A stretch of 64,000 bases of DNA from NCBI GenBank assembly GCA_044224605.1, contig JBGAKC010000001.1, positions 124,001 through 188,000 on the forward strand, given 5' to 3'. Positions 9,716 to 18,115 of the stretch are shown here, piece after piece. A program made the position numbers and the translations under genes. The number at the start of each line of letters is the position of its first letter. The stretch's first letter is position 1. The notes beneath the pieces were generated by a model. It had not been told where the DNA came from. It searched no databases and worked only from the letters and a program-made list of their open reading frames with translations. The stretch is from UBA7672 sp044224605 (GTDB taxonomy: Bacteria > Pseudomonadota > Alphaproteobacteria > Caulobacterales > Hyphomonadaceae).

Positions 9716-10087
9716 ATGAGACAGAGAACTGGGCCGAACGGATCGGCCGACAGGCACGTCAAAGAGATCAAGCGCCAGACGCGGTGCAAGTTTTCGGCTG
9801 AAGAGAAGATCCGGATCGTGCTCGACGGCCTGCGCGGAGAGAGTTCGATCTCCGAGCTTTGTCGGCGCGAAGGGATTGCCGAGAGCCTCTATTACAACTG
9901 GTCGAAGGACTTCCTGGAGGCCGGCAAGAAGCGCTTGTCGGGGGACACGGCGCGTCAGGCTACGCCCGGCGAAGTCGTCAGCTTGAAGCGTGAAGCTCGC
10001 GACCTGAAGGAGGTGCTCGCCGAGACCCTTCTGGAGAACCGCCTGCTCAAAAAAAGCATGATCGCGGATGGGGGCGACCCAGAATGA
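9716..10087 (+). CDS. IS3-family transposase OrfA (helix-turn-helix)
   Basis: The product is 123 residues from the ATG at 9716, preceded by AAGGGA at good spacing. The N-terminal half is the transposase_8 HTH (RCKFSAEEKIRIVLDGLRGESSISELCRREGI). The C-terminal half is a leucine-zipper-like helix (VVSLKREARDLKEVLAETLLENRLLKKSM). It binds the element ends. A run of seven A followed by G (10049-10056) lies near the end. A -1 slip there would enter an open frame that joins orfB, while orfA's own stop overlaps the orfB start (ATGA). So both a fusion transposase and coupled separate products are possible. Confidence 0.85.
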   Translation: MRQRTGPNGSADRHVKEIKRQTRCKFSAEEKIRIVLDGLRGESSISELCRREGIAESLYYNWSKDFLEAGKKRLSGDTARQATPGEVVSLKREARDLKEVLAETLLENRLLKKSMIADGGDPE

Positions 10088-11064
10088 GATATCCCGCATC
10101 CGAAAAACTGGAGATCATCCGGCTCGTCGAGCAATCGAGCCTGCCGGTCAAACGCACGCTGGCGCAGCTTGGGGTCTCTCGCCCGACCTTCTATCGTTGG
10201 TACGACCTTTATCGTCGCTTCGGCGAAGTCGGCCTGGAAGACCGCACGTCCCATCCGGGGCGCATCTGGAACCGCATCCCCGATCACGTGCGCCGGGACA
10301 TGCTGGAAATGGCGCTGGCGCGGCCGGAGCTCAGCCCGCGAGAGCTTGCGGTCACGTTCACGGATGAACGCTGCTACTTCGTCTCAGAGGCCAGTGTTTA
10401 CAGGCTTCTGCGATCGCATGACCTCATCACCAGTCCGGCGTTCATCGTCATGAAAGCCGCCGATGAGTTTACCGACAAGACAACTGCGCCGAACCAGCTC
10501 TGGCAGACTGACTTCACGTACTTGAAAGTGATCGGCTGGGGATGGTTCTATCTCTCGACCATCCTGGACGACTTCTCGCGATACATCATCGCCTGGAAGC
10601 TCTGCACCGGCATGGCGGCGACTGACGTTCAGGATACGCTGAACCTGGCGCTCGAAGAAACCGGACTCGACCACGCCAATGTTGTGCATCGTCCGCGGCT
10701 CTTGTCTGACAATGGTCCCTGCTACATCTCGGGTGATCTGGCTGAGTATCTGGAAGACAAGGGCATGCCGCACACGCGCGGTGCGCCCTATCATCCCCAG
10801 ACCCAGGGCAAGATCGAACGCTGGCATCAAACGCTCAAGAACCGCATCCTGCTTGAGAACTACTTCCTGCCCGGCGACCTCGAAGCGCACATCGCCGCGT
10901 TCGTCGGCCACTACAATCATCAGCGCTACCACGAGAGCCTGAACAACCTGACGCCCGCCGACGTCTACACCGGGCGCGGCCACACCATCCTGCTTGAACG
11001 TGAGAAGACGAAAAGGAAGACAATGAAACTACGGCGCTTGCAGCACGCCAGAGCCGCTGCTTAA
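10084..11064 (+). CDS. IS3-family transposase OrfB (DDE integrase)
   Basis: The product is 326 residues, overlapping orfA by four bases. An HTH region (SLPVKRTLAQLGVSRPTFYRWY) precedes an rve-type catalytic core. The three acidic residues lie in WQTDFTYLK, LSDNGPCY and HPQTQGKIERWHQ. It cuts and joins the IS ends. Length and motifs are complete, so the element may still be active. Confidence 0.88.
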   Translation: MRYPASEKLEIIRLVEQSSLPVKRTLAQLGVSRPTFYRWYDLYRRFGEVGLEDRTSHPGRIWNRIPDHVRRDMLEMALARPELSPRELAVTFTDERCYFVSEASVYRLLRSHDLITSPAFIVMKAADEFTDKTTAPNQLWQTDFTYLKVIGWGWFYLSTILDDFSRYIIAWKLCTGMAATDVQDTLNLALEETGLDHANVVHRPRLLSDNGPCYISGDLAEYLEDKGMPHTRGAPYHPQTQGKIERWHQTLKNRILLENYFLPGDLEAHIAAFVGHYNHQRYHESLNNLTPADVYTGRGHTILLEREKTKRKTMKLRRLQHARAAA

Positions 11065-11117
11065 CTCAAACCAGATGAGCCGAACCTCCTGAACATCAGG
11101 CAGCCACAGGTCTCAAA

Positions 11118-11609
11118 TTATCTGATGACGGACAGGTAGGTGACTTCGCCTCTCGGTGTAGGGCCGCTGAAAACTACGCGCTGAAGATATCCGGACAGCA
11201 CGTTGCCATAGTAGAGTTCTGTATCGCTCTCAAATCCAAAGCGACCATAGTACCTCGGGTTGCCATAGACAACGCAACCAGCTGCCTTCATCGACATGAG
11301 CCTGTGAAGGCCGTCGCGGGCAAGAGCCTGGCCGACGCCCTTCTTCTGATGCTCTGGCCTGACTGACAGAGGTCCTAGGCCATACCAGTCGTCGATTTTT
11401 CCGTTGATTGCGACGGGTGAGAACGCTACGTGGCCGATTACTTCACCTCCCTGAATCGCAATCAGCGAAATGGTCAACGCCCCAGCAGCCCTCAACGCGT
11501 CAATGATCTTGCTCTCCGTTTGATCGCTGTGAGGCAAACCCTTGAAGGCCGACTCTGTAATGAAACGGATGATCGCAGCGTCCGAAGGACGCTCCTGTCT
11601 AATCTGCAT
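11118..11609 (-). CDS. GNAT-family N-acetyltransferase (YhbS-like)
   Basis: The product is 163 residues if started at the ATG at 11609 (MQIRQERPSDAAIIRFITESAF). The longer upstream frame adds 40 residues without family resemblance. The acetyl-CoA site is the segment GLGPLSVRPEHQKKGVGQAL, with the R/Q-x-x-G-x-G/A pattern, followed by GNPRYYGRFGF, typical of COG3153 proteins. The substrate is unknown. It stands alone between the IS3 right end and an IS110 remnant. Confidence 0.75.
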   Translation of the reverse strand: MQIRQERPSDAAIIRFITESAFKGLPHSDQTESKIIDALRAAGALTISLIAIQGGEVIGHVAFSPVAINGKIDDWYGLGPLSVRPEHQKKGVGQALARDGLHRLMSMKAAGCVVYGNPRYYGRFGFESDTELYYGNVLSGYLQRVVFSGPTPRGEVTYLSVIR

Positions 11610-12095
11610 ATTGAAGAACCTATCAAAGAACCAAACTACGCGACCGATCATGGTACTGCGCTCAACGCAGTCGCGGACAGTTGCGGCTATGCGTCCCGTG
11701 AGTTCGAGACGATCAGCGGATTCTCGCAATCTCTAGCATGTATCGATGCTAGAGCAGGCCGGCAGATAAACGCAAGCTCTTCAAATGTCGCCTTCTGGGT
11801 GAATGACAGCCCAGACGATGCGGGCGGTCTTGTTGGCGTGCGCGGTTGCAGCCTGTCGAGCTGGTTTGCGTGCAAGGAGATCAACCAGGCGCGGATCGAC
11901 GCTCTTAAGCTTGTTTTTGGCGTACCGGACAAGCGACATCATGCCGACGAACAACAATTTGCGTAAGTAGCGATCTCCCATCTTGGTGATGCGCCCGAGA
12001 CGTTCTCTGCCTCCGCTGGAGTTCTGACGCAGGGTGAGGCCAAGCCAGGCGGCGAACTCGCGACCCGAGCGGAACTGACCGGGATCGGTGACTGA

Positions 12096-13258
12096 TACCA
12101 GCCGCCACAAATCATGACGCGGTCGCCCACTTGCGCTGTGTGATGGAGGTGAGGCGGGCCGGCGTTGCGATGAGACTGTTCCAGGCGGTGCAGCAAGCAT
12201 CGACGATGGCGTCGTAGGTCTCGTAGATTCGCAGCGCGAGATTGTTGGCGCGCAGGAACTCCCAGACGTTTTCGACCGGGTTCAACTCGGGCGCGTAGGG
12301 CGGCAGGTAGATGAGCGTGACATTGTTCGGCGGACGTATGGCGGTCGGGGAGTGCCAGCCGGCCCCGTCGATCACCAAGGCGGCGTGGGCGTCGGGAGCG
12401 ATGCTGCGGCCGATTTCCTCAAGATGCAGGTTCATGGCCTCGGCGTTGACCTGAGGCAGCACCAGGGCGGCGCCGACGCCGCGTTCAGGACAGACCGCGC
12501 CGAACAGATAGGCCCATTCATAGCGGGTGTCGCGCCGGGCCCGCGGCCGCGAGCCGCGCTTGGCCCAGATGCGCGTCAGTGTTCCCTTCTGGCCGATGCG
12601 CGCTTCATCCTGGAACCAGATCTCCAGCGGCTTGTCTTGGGCTTCGGCTGGCAGCGCCGCCTTCACGAGGGCCGGGAACTTTTTTAAACGCCTCTTGCGC
12701 GGCTTCGTCGGCTTTGGGGTGGCGCGGGCGCACCGACAGCCGCGTGAAGTCGAGCTGCTTCAAGACCCGTTCGACCTGGCGCTCAGAGAGGTCGACGCCA
12801 AAGCGCACCTTGATCTCACCCTGAAGATCGACACAACGCCAGCGCACCATGCCGGTGACGGCGACATCAGGACCCTCCTCGACGAGTTCGGCCAGCTCGG
12901 CCTTCTGCTCCTCGCTCAACCGCGAGGGCCGGCCCGGCCGCTGCCGGTCGCTCAAGCCCTCGAGCCCTTCCTCATTGTAGCGGTGAACCCAATCGCGCAG
13001 CGTCTGGCGGTCCATCCCCGCCGCCGCAGCCGCCTCGGTCCGCGACGCCCCTTCCAGCACCAGCGCGAGCGCCAACAGACGCCGAGCCTGAGCCACGTCC
13101 TTCGACCGCCGCGCCGCCGCTCGCAACTCCCCGGCCGACAACTCGTCCCGCTCGATCGCAACCGCCATCGCCTCCCTCCATGCGACTCAATCGCTCGAAG
13201 GAATCACGCTCGCCTCGACCCGGGAATCCCCCCGAGTCAGAATTTAAGACGGCTGGTA
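12096..13258 (-). mobile_element. IS630-family insertion sequence inside an IS110 remnant
   Basis: The element is 1163 bp with inverted ends starting TACCAGCCG at 12096 and finishing CGGCTGGTA at 13258. About 16 of the next 21 inner bases also match. TGA directly flanks both sides (12093-12095 and 13259-13261). Deleting the element and one TGA restores the IS110 reading frame, which supports these borders. Confidence 0.85.
12112..13168 (-). CDS. IS630-family transposase, expressed by -1 frameshift
   Basis: Frame 1 starts at 13168 (MAVAIERDELSAGELRAAARR) and holds the winged HTH (AGMDRQTLRDWVHRYNEEGLEGL). Frame 2 covers the DDE_3 core, with acidic residues in WFQDEARIGQKG, LVIDGAGWH and LPPYAPELNPVENVWEFLR. 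The frames meet at TTTAAAAAAG (12679-12688 on the complementary strand). A -1 slip there gives EAFKKFPALVKAALPAEAQDK, a smooth fusion. This is the usual expression mode of many IS630 elements, so the gene is probably intact rather than broken. Confidence 0.8.
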
Positions 13259-13560
13259 TGAGGCTGCGAGGGCAGAGGCCCCGATCGGTCCAATGCCGGG
13301 GATGGTCGCAAGCCGCCGCGACAGCCCATTGCTGCAATGCCAGCGCTGCAAGTCACGATCAATGCCCTGGATCCTGCTGTGCGTGTCGAATGCTTGCTGC
13401 GACAGCATCAGGACGGCCTTGGCCGCTTCCTCGGGTATCTCTAGCGCTTCACCATCGAGGATCTGTTTGGCGATGAGCAGGGCGCGCTCAAGCCCTCGTG
13501 GGATAGCTGTGACGCCGTTTTGATTGTAAAGCGACAGACACGGGCGGTCGCGGGGCAGGG

Positions 13561-13959
13561 CCTGTCGATTGCCGAATACCAGCGTTTGAACAGGCCATCG
13601 TCTCTCGTTCGATCGGAGCGCCGAGAGACTGATATGACAAAAATCGACGCGGCAATTTGCCGGCGCGATCTACGGTGTTGGTCGCTATCCTTGCCGTAAG
13701 TCCGCCGACAGCTTCCAGGCCATGACGATCTAACCTCGCCCGTCGTGCATGCACCGGTCAGGGACACGTTTGCTTGTCACGCCCATCAAGCGTCCGTCGC
13801 ATGACCGCTCAAGGGGCCGAGGCTTCGGACCTTCGGTCCTGCAGGCCGCACCAACCCCTTGCGCGGTCACCGCTACGCTTGCTTTCCGGCCGCTCCTGAG
13901 GGGCGTCGCAAACGCGACCCCGGCGGGGCTGATCCCGCGGGATCACAAGGAAGATCATC
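13561..13959. other. gap between IS110 remnant and island ssb, no supported gene
   Basis: Short minus-strand frames (up to about 100 codons) cross this stretch, but none resembles a protein family and they disagree with the IS110 frame. The last 150 bp before the SSB gene are GC-rich with several small inverted repeats, including one around GAGGCTTCGGACCTTCGGTCCTGC, and probably form its leader. The left border of the island must lie in or left of this stretch; no tRNA or repeat marks it. Confidence 0.4.
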
Positions 13960-14376
13960 ATGGACCGCGCGTCCTTCGAACTCATCGGCAATGTCGGCAA
14001 ACTCGAGATCAAGCCGCTCAAAGGCGACAGACACCTCGCCATCGTTTCCCTCGCAACGTCCGAACGCTGGAAGGCCGAGTCTGGCGACTGGAATGAAAAA
14101 ACCTACTGGCATCGGGTTGCCGTCTTTGCGCCGGCCAAGGTCTCCTTGATCGAGAAAGCCGTTCAGGTCGGCACCCGCCTCCGCCTTGTTGGACAGATCC
14201 GTCCTGGCTCCTGGGAAGATGAGCGCGGCCAGACCCGCTACTCCATCGAGTTCGTGGTGACCGGTTTGGGTGATGTCGAGATCCTCGCACGCGGCAAGCC
14301 GAAGGCTGACGCACAATCCGAACCGGTGATCGTCGGCGAAGAAGCGCCGAAGCCGAAGCGCAAGCGCGCGGCCTGA
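13960..14376 (+). CDS. single-stranded DNA-binding protein, island type
   Basis: The product is 138 residues with an OB-fold (FELIGNVGKLEIKPL, WNEKTYWHRVAVFAPAKVSLIEKAVQVGTRLRLVGQIR) and a basic tail ending PKPKRKRAA. The chromosomal SSB acidic tip (DDDIPF) is absent, as is common in plasmid and island versions. It probably protects the transferred single strand. It precedes an ArdC-like gene by 74 bp on the same strand, an arrangement frequent on alphaproteobacterial conjugative elements. The ATG follows AAGGAAGA. Confidence 0.85.
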   Translation: MDRASFELIGNVGKLEIKPLKGDRHLAIVSLATSERWKAESGDWNEKTYWHRVAVFAPAKVSLIEKAVQVGTRLRLVGQIRPGSWEDERGQTRYSIEFVVTGLGDVEILARGKPKADAQSEPVIVGEEAPKPKRKRAA

Positions 14377-14450
14377 CGGCCTGGCCGGCGGCGCCAAGCC
14401 GCCGGCCTTGTCTCGCTCTTCCAACAATCCGGATTCTCAAGGAGGTCACC

Positions 14451-15341
14451 ATGACCGCCATCGCGAATACGCAATCGCTTCACGATGCCGTCACCGCCCG
14501 GATTATCGCAGAACTCGAACAGGGACGCTTCCCATGGGTCCAGCCATGGGCGTCTTCATCAGGAGGGACGCCGCTTGGTTTGCCCCAGAACGCATCGACC
14601 GGACGAACCTATTCCGGGATCAACATTCTTCTGCTCTGGTCCGCCGCGATCGAGCAGGGGAGACCCTCGCAACGCTGGCTGACCTTCAAACAGGCGCTCG
14701 CTCTCGGCGGCAATGTGCGCAAGGGCGAGAAAGGGACGATGGTTGTCTACGCTGATACCTTCATTCCGAAAGCCGAGCAGGAGAAGGCGAGTGCGTCAGG
14801 GGAGGATGCCCGCCGCGTTGGCTTCCTGAAGCGCTTCACTGTGTTCCATGTGGAGCAGTGCGACGGGCTTCCACTTGATGCGGATGCGCCGCCGCTTCCC
14901 GGGCGAACCGAGGTGTTGTCACATGTCGATGCGGTTGTCGCGGCGACGGGCGCAGACATACGGATCGGCGGTGAGATGGCGTTCTACTCGCCAAGCCACG
15001 ACTTCATTCAGGTTCCCCCGCAGCAGGCGTATTTCGAGCCGATCAACTGGTACCGGACCGTTTTGCATGAGGCTGGCCATTGGGCAGGCGGCCCTTCGCG
15101 TCTCAACCGCGATTTCTCTGGCCGACATGGTAGCCAAGCTTATGCGCGTGAGGAACTCGTCGCTGAACTCTGCTCGGCTTTTCTCTGCGCCGAGCTCGGT
15201 GTCGTCCCCACTGTTCGCCATGCGGACTACCTCGGCGCCTGGCTGGAAATTCTCCAAGGGGATAACCGGGCCATATTCCAGGCCGCGTCGATGGCGTCCA
15301 AGGCAGCCGATTTCGTCATGGGGCGCTCGACAGGCTGTTAG
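14451..15341 (+). CDS. ArdC-like antirestriction protein (DUF1738 plus zincin domain)
   Basis: The product is 296 residues, preceded by AAGGAGG. The N-terminal ssDNA-binding ArdC domain (RIIAELEQGRFPWVQPW, NASTGRTYSGINILLLW, VRKGEKGTMVVYADTF) is followed by a zincin-like peptidase domain with TVLHEAGHW (HExxH) and a downstream glutamate in AREELVAELCSAFL. Such proteins shield incoming DNA from restriction. The C-terminus (SKAADFVMGRSTGC) ends 24 bp before an IS21 insertion and looks near complete, although a few residues of the native end could be missing. Confidence 0.85.
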   Translation: MTAIANTQSLHDAVTARIIAELEQGRFPWVQPWASSSGGTPLGLPQNASTGRTYSGINILLLWSAAIEQGRPSQRWLTFKQALALGGNVRKGEKGTMVVYADTFIPKAEQEKASASGEDARRVGFLKRFTVFHVEQCDGLPLDADAPPLPGRTEVLSHVDAVVAATGADIRIGGEMAFYSPSHDFIQVPPQQAYFEPINWYRTVLHEAGHWAGGPSRLNRDFSGRHGSQAYAREELVAELCSAFLCAELGVVPTVRHADYLGAWLEILQGDNRAIFQAASMASKAADFVMGRSTGC

Positions 15342-15365
15342 ATTCGTCCACCGTCCTGAGCAAGA

Positions 15366-17592
15366 TGTCAGGCGAAGTGAGAAATTGACCCCCTAGCGAA
15401 CTGAGGAATTGACCCCCTCGGGTATTGGACGCGAGGAGGTTCAAGTGACGAGAGACGTCGGGGAAAGTCCTGCATTGGCGAGGTCGATGCAGGGGCAGTT
15501 GATGCTGGATGCCGAGGAGGTGGCCGCGATGAAGCGGCTGCACGAGCTTGGCTGGGGCGCCAAGCGTCTTTCGCGGGAGTTTGGGTGCGCGCGGAACACG
15601 GTGAAGCGCTATCTTCGTGAGAGCGGGCCTGTTGTGTTCCGGAAGCCGGAGCGGCGGACGGCGTTCGATGGTCTGGAGGATTGGCTGCGCGAGCGCTTTT
15701 TCCGGCATGGCGGCAACGCCGACGTCATTCGCCAGGAGCTTGCAGCCGAGCACGGGATCGTAATCGGCCTGCGATCGGTGGAGCTGCGGGTGCAGGGCTG
15801 GCGCCGGGAGTTGGCGGCGCAGAAGCGTGCGACCGTACGGTTCGAGACTGCGCCGGGTCGTCAGCTGCAGATCGACTTCGGCGAAGCGCGGGTGTGGATC
15901 GGCGAGGAACGGGTTCGGGTCCACGTGTTTGTGGCGACGCTGGGCTACTCGCGTCGCGTGCATGTCCGGGCCTCGCTCCGCGAGCGTCAGGCGGACTGGT
16001 TCGCCGGCATGGAGGGCGCGTTCCTGGCGTTCGGCGGTGTTCCCGAGGAAGTGCTGCTCGACAATGCGAGGGCGCTGGTCGAGCACCATGACGCTGTTAC
16101 ACGAGAGGTGCGGTTCAACGCGCGGCTGCACGCCTTCGCCCGCTATTGGGGGTTCAAGCCGCGAGCCTGCGCTCCCTACCGGGCGCGAACCAAGGGTAAG
16201 GATGAGCGCGGTGTTGGCTATGTGAAGCGGAACGCGATTGCGGGACGGCGCTTCGCCAGCTGGGCGGCGTTTGAAGCGCATCTCGAGCACTGGACACGTG
16301 AGGTGGCTGATCAACGCATCCATGGCACGACCGGCATTGCGCCAGCTGAGCGCTTCAGTGAGGAGGCGGACGCGCTGAAGCCCTTGGGCGGTCGCGCGCC
16401 ATTCGGCCAGTTGCGGGATCTGGTGCGCAAGGTTCAGGCCGACTGCGCCGTCGATCTCGACACAAACAGCTACTCCGTGCCCTGGCGGCTGATCGGAGAA
16501 AGCGTGCAGGTCGTGGTGCTGGGTGGTCGCGTGGTCGTGCGTCATGCCGGCGTCATTGTCGCTGATCATCCGCTGTCCCAGGGTCGCCGCCAGCGCATCG
16601 TCGACCGGGCGCATCTGGTCGGAGTGGCGGGCGCGTCGGGCGCCGTGCGGGCAGCGAAGTCGCCCGAGCCGGAACGAGCGCAGTTGCTGCGACCGCTCGC
16701 CGAATACGAAGCTCTGGTCGGGGGTGGCTGGTGAAGAAGCCCATCGATATGGATACGTTGCTAGTTCAACTCGACCGGCTCAAGCTGACAGCGATCCGGG
16801 ACCAGCTGGACACACTGCTCGACGAGGCGGCGCGGTCGAAAATGACGTTGCGCGAGGCGTTGTCGTTCCTGGTGACGCGAGAGATCGCGCGGCGCGATGA
16901 ACGCCGGATCTCGATGTCCAGCAAGCTGGCGCAGTTCCCCTTCGTTCGAGAGCTCGACAGCTTCGACTTCGAGGCGCAGCCGTCGCTGGACCCGGGACAG
17001 CTACGTGATCTGGCGACCTGTCGCTGGATTGCACATGGCGATGCGGTCCTGTTCCTGGGGCCGCCTGGCACGGGCAAAACTCATCTTGCCGTGGCCCTCG
17101 GCCGCGAGGCTATCCGGCAGAACTACAGCGTCCAGTTCGTCACGGCCGCGACGCTGGTCGCAATGCTCGCCAAGGCGCATGCTGACGGCGCGCTGGACAA
17201 ACAGCTGACAATCCTGTCGCGGCCAAAGCTCCTGATCATCGATGAGCTCGGCTACCTGCCGTTCGAGGCCAACGCAGCGCACCTGTTCTTCCAGCTCGTA
17301 TCGCGACGCTACGAGAAAGGCGCGATGCTGCTCACGTCAAACCGCTCGGTGGGTGAGTGGGGAAGCGTGTTCGGCGATCCTGTCGTCGCCACCGCGATCC
17401 TCGATCGGCTGCTCCACCATTCCACGGTGATCACCATACGCGGTGACAGCTATCGGCTTCGCGAAAAGCGTCGATCCGGCCGTAGTTCTGCAGAAGGCCG
17501 GATCGACGCTCAACTAACAGCACAGCTACGCAGTGAGAGGGGGGTCAGTTCTTCACTTCGCCCAGGGGAGCAAATCTCCACTTCGCTTGACA
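15366..17592 (+). mobile_element. IS21-family insertion sequence with 5-bp target duplication
   Basis: The ends are TGTCAGGCGAAGTG (15366 onward) and, reverse-complemented, TGTCAAGCGAAGTG (ending 17592). Each end has a second internal copy of the GCGAA(C/G)TGA(G/A)GAA-TGACCCC repeat, as is typical of IS21 multiple terminal repeats. CAAGA flanks both sides (15361-15365 and 17593-17597). The element is 2227 bp and carries istA-istB. Confidence 0.92.
15445..16734 (+). CDS. istA: IS21-family transposase IstA
   Basis: The product is about 429 residues from a GTG at 15445 that follows a perfect AGGAGG. An HTH (GWGAKRLSREFGCARNTVKRYL) precedes the rve/DDE core. Acidic residues lie in LQIDFGEARVWIG, LLDNARALVEHH and KGKDERGVGYVKRNAI. 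The C-terminal beta domain (DLDTNSYSVPWRLIGESVQVVV) is present. Together with IstB it performs cut-and-paste or cointegrate transposition. Its stop overlaps the istB start (GTGA). Confidence 0.9.
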   Translation: MTRDVGESPALARSMQGQLMLDAEEVAAMKRLHELGWGAKRLSREFGCARNTVKRYLRESGPVVFRKPERRTAFDGLEDWLRERFFRHGGNADVIRQELAAEHGIVIGLRSVELRVQGWRRELAAQKRATVRFETAPGRQLQIDFGEARVWIGEERVRVHVFVATLGYSRRVHVRASLRERQADWFAGMEGAFLAFGGVPEEVLLDNARALVEHHDAVTREVRFNARLHAFARYWGFKPRACAPYRARTKGKDERGVGYVKRNAIAGRRFASWAAFEAHLEHWTREVADQRIHGTTGIAPAERFSEEADALKPLGGRAPFGQLRDLVRKVQADCAVDLDTNSYSVPWRLIGESVQVVVLGGRVVVRHAGVIVADHPLSQGRRQRIVDRAHLVGVAGASGAVRAAKSPEPERAQLLRPLAEYEALVGGGW

Positions 17593-17615
17593 CAAGAGCG
17601 TCAAGCGGCTCTTGA
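16731..17615 (+). CDS. istB: IS21-family helper ATPase IstB
   Basis: The product is 294 residues, translationally coupled to istA. It is a AAA+ ATPase with Walker A GPPGTGKTH, Walker B LLIIDELGY and sensor LLTSNRSVGEW. Normal IstB ends shortly after YRLREKRR (around residue 247); this frame runs on for some 45 residues and its stop codon (17613-17615) lies outside the right inverted repeat, so the last few residues come from flanking DNA. That should not harm function. Confidence 0.88.
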   Translation: MKKPIDMDTLLVQLDRLKLTAIRDQLDTLLDEAARSKMTLREALSFLVTREIARRDERRISMSSKLAQFPFVRELDSFDFEAQPSLDPGQLRDLATCRWIAHGDAVLFLGPPGTGKTHLAVALGREAIRQNYSVQFVTAATLVAMLAKAHADGALDKQLTILSRPKLLIIDELGYLPFEANAAHLFFQLVSRRYEKGAMLLTSNRSVGEWGSVFGDPVVATAILDRLLHHSTVITIRGDSYRLREKRRSGRSSAEGRIDAQLTAQLRSERGVSSSLRPGEQISTSLDTRASSGS

Positions 17616-18115
17616 AGGCTTGCGACGCCGGTTTGTCAGAACCCCGCATACATATTTCTGACAAACGCCGGCAACTCCAATAGAGGCCCCAAGTGCTGGA
17701 TCGGCGCCTGCGGGGCAGCAAGAGGGTCTGCCGATGAGGGACCGGGAGGCAAGATGACGGAGGGCGGCGGGCGGTCACGCTCGGTCCCGCCGCGCCTTGC
17801 GCGGCTCCTACGGGCGCGACCCTGCGGGCGCTCCGCGCCGCCAGCCGCTCGACGGCGCTTCCCGCCATGCAGCACCGGATAGACCCGGTGCGCAGGCTCC
17901 TTGCAGCCTCACATGGGGTGTTTCGTGTCAACGGATGTCAGATCGGCATCGGCTACCTCGCAAGATCAGTTCGGAGTCCAAGGCCTGAGCTCTTTCGCCG
18001 GACCTGGTCCCAAGACCAGATCAACCTCACATCCGGTCGCCGCGTTGTCGCAGCCAACCAATATCCCGCATTCGACGGGTGTTGAGCTCAGGTAGACGAC
18101 GCCATTCTTCATTGC
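17593..18115. other. non-coding island stretch between IS21 and IS110
   Basis: No supported gene. It contains the second CAAGA target copy, a GC-rich stretch near 17770-17870 with many small inverted repeats (for example GCGCCTTGCGCGGC) resembling the leader before the island SSB gene, and short unrelated open frames. The original sequence here probably followed the ardC-like gene before IS21 arrived. Confidence 0.4.

Larger units (their letters stand above)
9669..11095 (+). mobile_element. IS3-family insertion sequence
   Basis: The element carries orfA and orfB between imperfect inverted ends. The left end (9669-9693) contains AGGAGTGTTTTGGCTCATC. The right end, read in reverse complement (11074-11095), contains AGGAGGTTCGGCTCATC. 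Length is about 1.43 kb, normal for the family. No clear target duplication is visible at the deduced ends, so the borders are good to a few bases only. It sits between the TMEM175 gene and the GNAT gene and is the first of several elements in this patch. Confidence 0.8.
11781..13560 (-). pseudogene. IS110-family transposase remnant, split by an IS630 element
   Basis: Two pieces in one frame flank the IS630 element. The upstream piece (13259 to about 13560) encodes ERALLIAKQILDGEALEIP, then RRLATIPGIGPIGASALAAS. The downstream piece (11781-12095) encodes VTDPGQFRSGREFAAWLGL, then MGDRYLRKLLFVGMMSLVRYAKN and KTARIVWAVI. Joined after removing the IS630 and one copy of TGA they give the unbroken C-terminal half (transposase_20 domain) of an IS110/IS1111-type enzyme. 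The N-terminal DEDD domain is missing, and the extreme C-terminus (HPEGDI) looks unrelated, so the copy was already partial before the insertion. Confidence 0.8.

Noticed and set aside
15316..16614. Minus-strand ORF of 432 codons opposite istA
   Set aside because: It is the reverse reading of a certain IS21 transposase gene and shows no domain.
17593..18115. Short open frames between IS21 and IS110 as genes
   Set aside because: No start with ribosome-binding site, no family and overlapping frames of equal length.
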